Origin: Pseudoneurospora amorphoporcata
Taxonomy: Eukaryota > Ascomycota > Sordariomycetes > Sordariales > Sordariaceae
NCBI GenBank assembly: GCA_033297205.1
Contig: MU859114.1
Span: forward strand, 62,001 to 126,000
Length of the DNA: 64,000 bases
Reading direction: 5' to 3'
The position numbers and the translations under genes are program-made. The stretch's first letter is position 1; each line of letters opens with the position of its first letter. This document shows, piece after piece, positions 57,591 through 64,000 of the stretch. Under the pieces are notes generated by a model. The model was not told the DNA's origin. It was given only the letters and a program-made list of their open reading frames with translations, and made no database searches.

Positions 57591-60100
57591 GATCAAGTGA
57601 GGAAGGCGACAAGGCGCGTTGCTTGCTCCTTCTATCGTTGTTTCTGACACCTCTTGGAGTGGATGGGCTAAAGTAGAGGTACCTAATGGCCCTGACCAAT
57701 TGATACAGCGCAGCAAGTGTATTTGTCACTGTGGTGTGGCAGAGAGATGGAGCGTATGAGTGTATCGTTTCGTCAGGATGGAGTCTGCGCAATTACAATT
57801 GGAAAGAGTGCGCAATAAGTGGTTGCCAGTTGAGTGCGTGTGGAATGAGTCCGGGCCAGTCGTCTTGCTGGGTTGCTGACGTCTGGTAGATCTTGTGACA
57901 GGTGGCTTCCCAAACTGCTGAGTTCGCTCTCAGATTATGCTTCCCCGCTAGGAAAGATAGAGGAAAAGAGCGATGGCCATTCTGTCTCTGGAATTGTTTG
58001 CTGTCTTGGGGGGCAGGCAGTTGTACTGCAGTACCTTACCACGATGCTGTTCGCTTAGGTTGACCTTGACGTCACAGGAGCCAGCCAGGGGGCCACTAAA
58101 GAGGGTCGTTCCTGCTGTTTTGAACTGGATGGCTAAGCACGGGCTATCTCGAATATTCCAGGCCGGAGTTGCGAATATTAGGAGTAGAGAATGCGGTCGC
58201 GCCAGGCGGTGTGGAAGGGAAACAGACAGAGGAAGGAAGAAAGGCCGAGAGGTCGGGTGTTGTTGTACCTAGATAAAGTAATGGAAGGTATGGAAAGGGT
58301 CCTGGTCCCAAACCGGGGGCGGGGATGCAAGGTGGGTGGTTGCAGAAGGGATATACAGATATCCGTTGGTCGGGAGTGAAGTTGGGGATCGTGAACGTGG
58401 ACGGGGAGAAGGAGCAGAAAAGGACAGAGAAAGGCAGTCCACGCAGTGAAGGACAGGCAGTTCAGTCAAGGGCAGGCAAAGGCAGGAAGCCGGTGGAAGC
58501 TAGGACGGTTTTACGGGTGGGCCGATTGCCGGAAGCTTTGCCAACAGCAAAAGGACGGCAATGAGGACCAGTGAATGTTGGCAAGCATCGACACTCCCGT
58601 TGTGCGACGCGGGAGAGGCGGGGTGTTTGGTGGTGCTTGGTGGTGTTGGTCTTCTGAGGCAGCACAACATCATTTCAAAGCGGTTCACAAGCTCAAGGGT
58701 CACGGATATAAGATGCTTTCATTGTGCTGCCACGCCAGCTGCTGAACACGAACATCCAAGTGGCATTGCCCGATGGGGTGAAGGGTTCGCAAGATTGACT
58801 TAGTTTAGGCTGCAGTGGACTGGACCGGCACCGCTTTCTGTTGCTGAATCTCTAGAATACGCAAGCCTACCTAACCGCTTCAACAAGGCAATGAACCACG
58901 CTGGCGAGGACCAACTGAGCAAGCCATGATGGATATAGAAAGGACGTTAGTGAATGTGTGCTACCCTTTGCGACGGCTCACCATTCAACATCCAACCTCC
59001 CATCCTCCTTCTTTGACATGCAAACAGACGCAATGTCCCGAAGACCAACGAAAAACTTTGATGGCACAACAAGCACATGGAATGGATACCTATACCATGG
59101 ATATATGGATATCCAACAAGCTATTTCGTTTGTTTGCAGTGGCCCCTTCCCCATAATACAATGAGGCTCAATTCAGGGGTGTTGTTGGAACTTTGGTTCA
59201 GGGTTGAAGCAGTGACCTGCCATCAGGGTTGTGTGAGAAAACCGAACGTTGCGGACGCTTGTGCGCTTGGGCTGCCAGGGGGCCCCTGTCAATCCTGCCA
59301 CTCCGGGCTTCCTTCCCGCAGGCGATCTTTGCCCCACCTTTGATTGACTCAGGTCCCTCTGCCTTGCATTGTCTGCATCCACTCTGTTGGTTTTGGCGAA
59401 TGGAATGTGGAAAGACGGGATGGAATGACGAACGGAAGGGACGTGGGGAAAAAAGGCGCCAAAAACCGAAACTAAACCTTCAGCGGCCGCGATCCCTCCC
59501 GTCCGTCATCACAAGAGTGCTCTAACGGCCACCAACCATACACACACCGCGGCCTGTTAACGTATTCAACGCTGAATACACACACTTATCACACACCTTC
59601 GGGTCCGTATTCAGCCTATTCGAAGTCTAGAAGGTACCACCTACCATCTCCCGGCCAATACCCATTGCGCGACACACACAGGCAGGCCCAAGAAGACGGG
59701 GCCGAGAGCTATCAGATCAAGATAACGGAACAGCCTGGAACCCCGCGAAGAGAGTCCAGTCGCATTCAAGTTCCAGTTCCTGCCAGGCACACTCCTCGTC
59801 AGCAAGCGGCGATCACCAAGTTTCCAAAGACTCAGACCGCAATTATTGTCGAATGACCGGAAGACCTTCAAATGACGATCACCTAACTCCTTTCTCGGAC
59901 AGATCACACCACCCTTGAGACCGCCGCGCCTTTTTGTCAAATAGAAGCGCTCCCGCGAACACTCTTCTTCGACACCCAACAACATCCTCGACTACCTACA
60001 ACTACTAGAAAGACTCAACCACTCGCTCAAACACAAAACCGTCCGAAGGTAAAACACCAAACACATACAATACTCATACACATACATAATCACAATCACG
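57591..60100. other. Divergent intergenic region, 2.5 kb
   Basis: This region separates the minus-strand hydrolase from the plus-strand Ypi1 gene and should hold both promoters. The last 450 bases before 60100 are rich in CA/AC (ACACAC, CATACA), typical of a leader. Frames of up to 114 codons overlap without recognisable content. No RNA gene was seen. Confidence 0.55.
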
Positions 60101-60771
60101 ATGGCCTCCGTCGCCCAACGGCAAGCGCAACCAGCGCAACCATCCACCAGCCAAACCGCCGCCCCAGCCCAAACCCAAACCGAGACTTCCGCCCCAGCCA
60201 TCTTGCGGCTACGCGGCGCACAATCCAACGGGCGATCAGTACAATGGCGTAACGACGTTGTTGACAACGAAGGTCTCGGCAGGAAGAAGTCCAAAGGTTA
60301 GTTCTGGCTTTATTTATGCCTGCTTTGCGTGCATACACACATACATACATACATACCAATGTACAAATTATGCTGACACGATCACCGGCACAAACAGTCT
60401 GCTGTATCTACCACCGACCAAAGAGCGTAGACGAGTCCAGCGACGATTCCTCCTCCGACTCTTCATCCTCCGATTCTGACTCTGATTCCGAACCTGATAT
60501 GGATAAGCGCATTACATCCGGCGGCGGCGGCGGTGGCGGAAGTGGTGGTAGGGGCCGCCACGGACGTTCCCATAACCATGATCACGATCACGGGGAAGGT
60601 GGCTGTAACCATAATCACGGGCGTGGGAGGAAATCTGACGATAAAGGGAAAAAGAGAGAAAGAAGACCGAGTCCGAATGCATATGAGAAGATGCCCAAGT
60701 ATAAACCAAAGGACCGAGGAGGGGCCGGGCCTTCGGGTTCAGAACCGAAGGAGCCTGGGGGGAGCAAATAA
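60101..60771 (+). CDS. Type-1 phosphatase regulator Ypi1 (PPP1R11 family)
   Basis: Two exons (60101-60296, 60398-60771) give 189 residues. Ypi1/inhibitor-3 binds the PP1 catalytic subunit (Glc7 in yeast) and helps its nuclear function. The conserved family core lies across the intron: RSVQW at 45-49 is the RVxF-like PP1-docking motif, followed by NDVVDNEGLGRKKSK and VCCIYHRPK at 66-74. The C-terminal half is a low-complexity hydrophilic tail: an Asp/Ser block (about 78-95), a Gly run, and a His/Asp/Asn-rich patch (HNHDHDHGEGGCNHNHG) that may bind metal. It ends Lys/Pro/Gly-rich. The ATG is the first after a CA-rich leader. The gene converges on the arginine methyltransferase gene. Confidence 0.93.
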
Positions 60772-61292
60772 ACGGGAGAATATCAGGGACGTTTGGTTAA
60801 AGTCGGTTGCTTTATAGGATTTAATGCGGGAAAAATGACACACAATACGGTATATTTCTATAGGAGGATACTTAGATACCACGGGATGGAGGGAGAATGT
60901 TAGGCAGGCTGGGCTTGCCTTGATTTGGATTCTTGAATTGAAGCCACAAAGAGCATGGATATGTACTGCTTTTCGTTACATATTATCCTTCGCTGCGCGT
61001 TCTTGTTGAGTGGATCAGACTTCGCGAGTTGGCAGCGGTTGATATACACATTTGTCTCAATATAACGGCCTCAGATATTGAACACATCTAGCATAGCACA
61101 AGTTTTGCTGCTAGATTCTAATCACCATTGCCTGCCGATGCATAGGTGACTTTCTCTGCCACATGTACCAGCTATACAGAGCTTCCCAATTTTGAAGATA
61201 GTACAGTAAATCTAACCCGTCCTAAGATAAAAAAAAAAACCCTCCAGACCTTTTTATTTTCACAGCGCCAGACGCCACTCCACGTTATCCCA
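60772..61292. other. Convergent 3' gap
   Basis: Two 3' UTRs meet in this 520-bp gap, which is relatively AT-rich (A10 near 61230). No gene or repeat was recognised. Confidence 0.55.
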
Positions 61293-63100
61293 CTAGTGCA
61301 ACAGCCAAGTCTGAGTCTGCTCCTTCTCGCCCTCGGCAGCCCAAGTAACCCTCAAGTTCAGCCCACGCTCGTGGTTCTCGGCCGTGATATACTCAATCTC
61401 GCCCGCAATCTTCTTGCCGGGGGCCGGCTTGGTCTCCTTGACCTTGTTCTTGTCCAGCAGCATCAGACCCTGTCTCCAGTGAGTAGGCTCACCGAACGGT
61501 CCGGTAGTAAACGCCACGCGGGCGTCCTTGTCACCGCCCTTCCCCTTCGTCTCGGCAACCCACTCCTGCGCCTTGGTGTCGAGCTTGATGGACTCGTCGA
61601 CGCGGTCGCGCGCAAAGAAGACGTCCCACCAAGCCAAAAAGCCGTCGTGGTTCTCGGCCTTGTCCGAGAAGGTGCTCGCCCACTTGGCCGTGAAGGTCAA
61701 GTCCTCGACCTTGACGGTGTGGAAGTCGAGCAGGCCGAAGGAGGCGGGCGTGCCGCACACGGTCTCGGCAGGGCGGACTTCCATCCGGCAGTCCTCGTAG
61801 ATGCCCTTCTGCATCACCTTCATGTCGAAGCCGTACACGTCGCGCCAGAAGTCGACGTACTCGGCAATGTACTCCTGCTCCGAGACGGGCGCGATCCACA
61901 TGTTGCCGTGGCTGGGGACGAGCAGACCCTGCGGGGCCAGGTACTTGTCGCGGGCCCAGAGGACCGAGTTGAGCATGGCCTCGTACAAAAGGCAGTAACC
62001 CATCCATTCAGACACGATGATGTCAACCTTTTCGACGGGCAAGATGACTTCCTCGATGCGGCCCTTGAGGGTGACGATGACGTCCGAAAGGCCGTTGGCG
62101 TAGATGTTCTCGCGTGCCTTGTCGATGATTTCCGAGCGGTCGACAGCGATGACCTGCTTCGCGCCCGCCTTGGCGCAGAACATGGACAGAATGCCCGTGC
62201 CGCAGCCAATGTCTAGCACCACCTTGCCGGCGAAGAGGTCCTTGTTCTGGTAGATGAAGTCGCGGTAGGCTTCGGTGCGCACCGTGTCCTTGAGCATGGT
62301 CTCGTGGATGTCGTTGTGCGCGTACGACTCGAAGTAGTAGTCGGAAGCACCGTCCTTGGCCGCAGGACCCTCGGGGGCCGGGCCGGAAGGAGCAGCAGCG
62401 GGGGCGGCGGCCTTGCCCTTGGAAGCAGCACACTTGTCGTCGTCGTCGGCCTGCCAGCGCTGGTCGAGGGTCTGCTGGACGGCGAGGCGGTAGTTGGAGA
62501 ACTGCTTGGACAGCTGCTCGAGCTGAGCCTGGAGCTCGGCGTTCTTCTGGATCAACTCATCAACAGGCGCATCCGCGCCCTTCTCGGCACCAGCAGCAGA
62601 AGCCTCAGCGTCGGCACCGCTTGACTCCGGGAGGTCATCCAGGCACAAAATCAGGGCGTCGTCATCAAGGACGGGCTTGAGATACTTGTCATCCTCGAGA
62701 TCGGCGGCATTGATCTCAGTGGGAATAGCGGCGCCCTCATGGACCTTGGAGCGGACTAACTTGTTGTTAGTAAAGGGGATATTTAGCTTATAAGATATGA
62801 AGACCTACTGAAGTTGATGAGCTTGATCAGGCCGTAAAAGTCCAAGTTCAGACGGTCGCGAATAGCAAGGAAATCAAGACCCTTGTCCTTGCAGTAGTTC
62901 AGCATGGACATGACGTCGGGGAACACATGGTCGTCCAGCAAGGAAATAATGGCGGGGGCATCCTCCTGCTCCTCGTCCTGGTCGAGCCATTCATCCTCGT
63001 CGCCAGAAGAAGAAGAGTCAGAACCAGAGCCAGAGCCGGAGCTATAGTTGTCACGACGGGGTTCGGACTGAGCCGCTGAAGTGGACGCTTGAGCAGCCAT
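61293..63100 (-). CDS. Protein arginine N-methyltransferase, PRMT3 type
   Basis: Two exons (63100-62809 and 62755-61293) encode 584 residues. PRMT3 is the SAM-dependent type I arginine methyltransferase that modifies ribosomal protein uS5 (Rps2) in the cytosol. Order of parts: a Ser/Gly/acidic N-terminus (1-45); the substrate-binding finger region (about 46-100, HVFPDVMSMLNYCKDKGLDF); and a coiled-coil-like stretch (about 163-195) followed by a Pro/Ala linker. The catalytic domain starts at about 235 with YYFESYAHNDIHETML. It includes SAM motif I VLDIGCGTG at about 277-285, the acidic motif AVDRS, the double-E loop SEWMGYCLLYEAML, and the THW loop PTHWRQ. The N-terminal finger has lost the first Cys pair expected for a C2H2 fold (IISLLDD in its place). 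The intron donor is GTAGGT, and the TTAG acceptor gives INFIRSKV, as expected. Confidence 0.95.
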
Positions 63101-64000
63101 GATGGGTGGTATTTGGCCTTGAGGTACTTGGCTTTGACCAGTAAAGGAGAGGAAGTAAAAACAATCAAGACCACAACAAGGAATGTGGATTCTTCAAAGT
63201 TCGTTGTTGAGTTGTTGGAGCCTGGTCAAGAAGGTGCGCAGGCTTTGGAAAAAAAAATCAGAAATTTCCACTTCTGTAAATTGGTACCTAGTGTTTCAGC
63301 GCCCAAAAAATGCGGGGAAGCACATGCTGATAACGAAGGCTCGTTGGAACATGACGCACGGAAGGAGCTTTTAATTATTTGGTATATATCTACAAAGTTG
63401 CTTTCCTTCTTCTTCAACTTGCATCCTTGATGTCTTGCTAGGTGTAGCGGTGGTGTAGTTATTTTCCAAGGGTTGAGTTTCTCTGGGGCCGTTAGCAGAA
63501 AGAATCGTCTCGTTCTCCAACAACCCCAAAAGCCAGCCCCTTTCCCAATTCTAGAGCCCCCGCCGTTGCCTCAGGAACCAGCCTTCTACAAGAGGACAAG
63601 AGAACCAGGAATTGTCCAATGCACCCCTTATCTTGTTCATTTCCTTATAGTGACAATGTACAGTGGTTTCGAACAGGCCCATCGCTCTATGTGCTCTTGT
63701 TGATCCCCTGTCAATCGCGTCTGCAAATTGTTGACTTCCAACAGCGCCGGCGACTCCTATACATAACCCAGTAGACAAAGCCTAGTATTGAATGAGAAAC
63801 AAGAAAACGGGAAAGGGGACCCAACGAGCAATATTTGAGCAAGATTCCAACCCCCAAACCCAAATAATTAAGCCAATAAACAGTCCTGCATCCAACTCAC
63901 GATCACTCTCGTTTGACTTTCACAGTCGGACACTCGCCCCTATTCCCCTTCCGATATACCACAGCGTCTCTGTCCAGGATCCAATCCTCACTTTGACAGT
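63101..64000. other. Right-edge intergenic region
   Basis: The first 300 bases are the promoter of the methyltransferase gene. The remainder to the window end shows no supported gene; the longest frame is 76 codons. The AG- and CT-rich final 150 bases could be the leader of a gene outside the window. Confidence 0.5.

Overview
The window is nuclear DNA of a filamentous ascomycete, most likely from the Sordariaceae (Neurospora/Sordaria clade). The evidence is short introns (about 50-110 nt) with GTAAGT-like donors, CTAAC/CTGAC branch sites and CAG/TAG acceptors, a strong preference for C in the third codon position in highly expressed genes, and the proteins themselves. The plasma-membrane H+-ATPase at 35.3-38.3 kb is nearly identical to Neurospora crassa PMA1 as I remember it, but differs at about a dozen positions and is two residues longer (922 versus 920 aa). 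The source is therefore probably a close relative rather than N. crassa itself. The window is not AT-rich, so there is no sign of heavy RIP.

Layout. 1.3-2.5 kb: four-TM fungal membrane protein (+). 3.9-6.6 kb: Pcf11-type cleavage/termination factor (+). 8.1-10.8 kb: Nrd1/Seb1-type CID+RRM termination factor (-). These two Pol II CTD-interacting proteins face each other tail to tail. The gap between them carries a previously inserted MITE-like element with long inverted repeats and a decayed tandem duplication. 13.6-15.3 kb: mitochondrial citrate synthase (+). 17.7-18.9 kb: Yhm2 citrate/2-oxoglutarate carrier (+), whose last intron is best explained as GC-AG. 18.9-35.3 kb: about 16.4 kb in which I can support no gene. 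35.3-38.3 kb: plasma-membrane H+-ATPase (+). 39.7-41.9 kb: DCAF4/WDR21-like WD protein (+). 42.3-44.1 kb: FAD/NAD-binding amine-oxidase-fold protein (-). 45.8 kb: intron-containing tRNA-Ser(GCU). 47.6-51.6 kb: Rrp12 ribosome-export factor (-). 52.1-53.2 kb: alpha-SNAP/Sec17 (-). 53.8-54.6 kb: mitochondrial GatC-type amidotransferase subunit (+). 55.1-57.6 kb: DUF726/TMCO4-type alpha/beta hydrolase (-). 60.1-60.8 kb: Ypi1 PP1 regulator (+). 61.3-63.1 kb: PRMT3-type arginine methyltransferase (-).

Almost all genes are conserved housekeeping functions: mRNA 3' processing and transcription termination, ribosome biogenesis, vesicle fusion, mitochondrial metabolism and translation, and the proton pump. 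Two neighbouring pairs make functional sense: Pcf11 with Seb1, and citrate synthase with the carrier that exports citrate. The promoters of the second pair share a palindromic CCAATTGG box. I found no CRISPR, prophage, secondary-metabolite cluster or intact transposon. The most unexplained feature is the long gene-poor block upstream of the proton pump.
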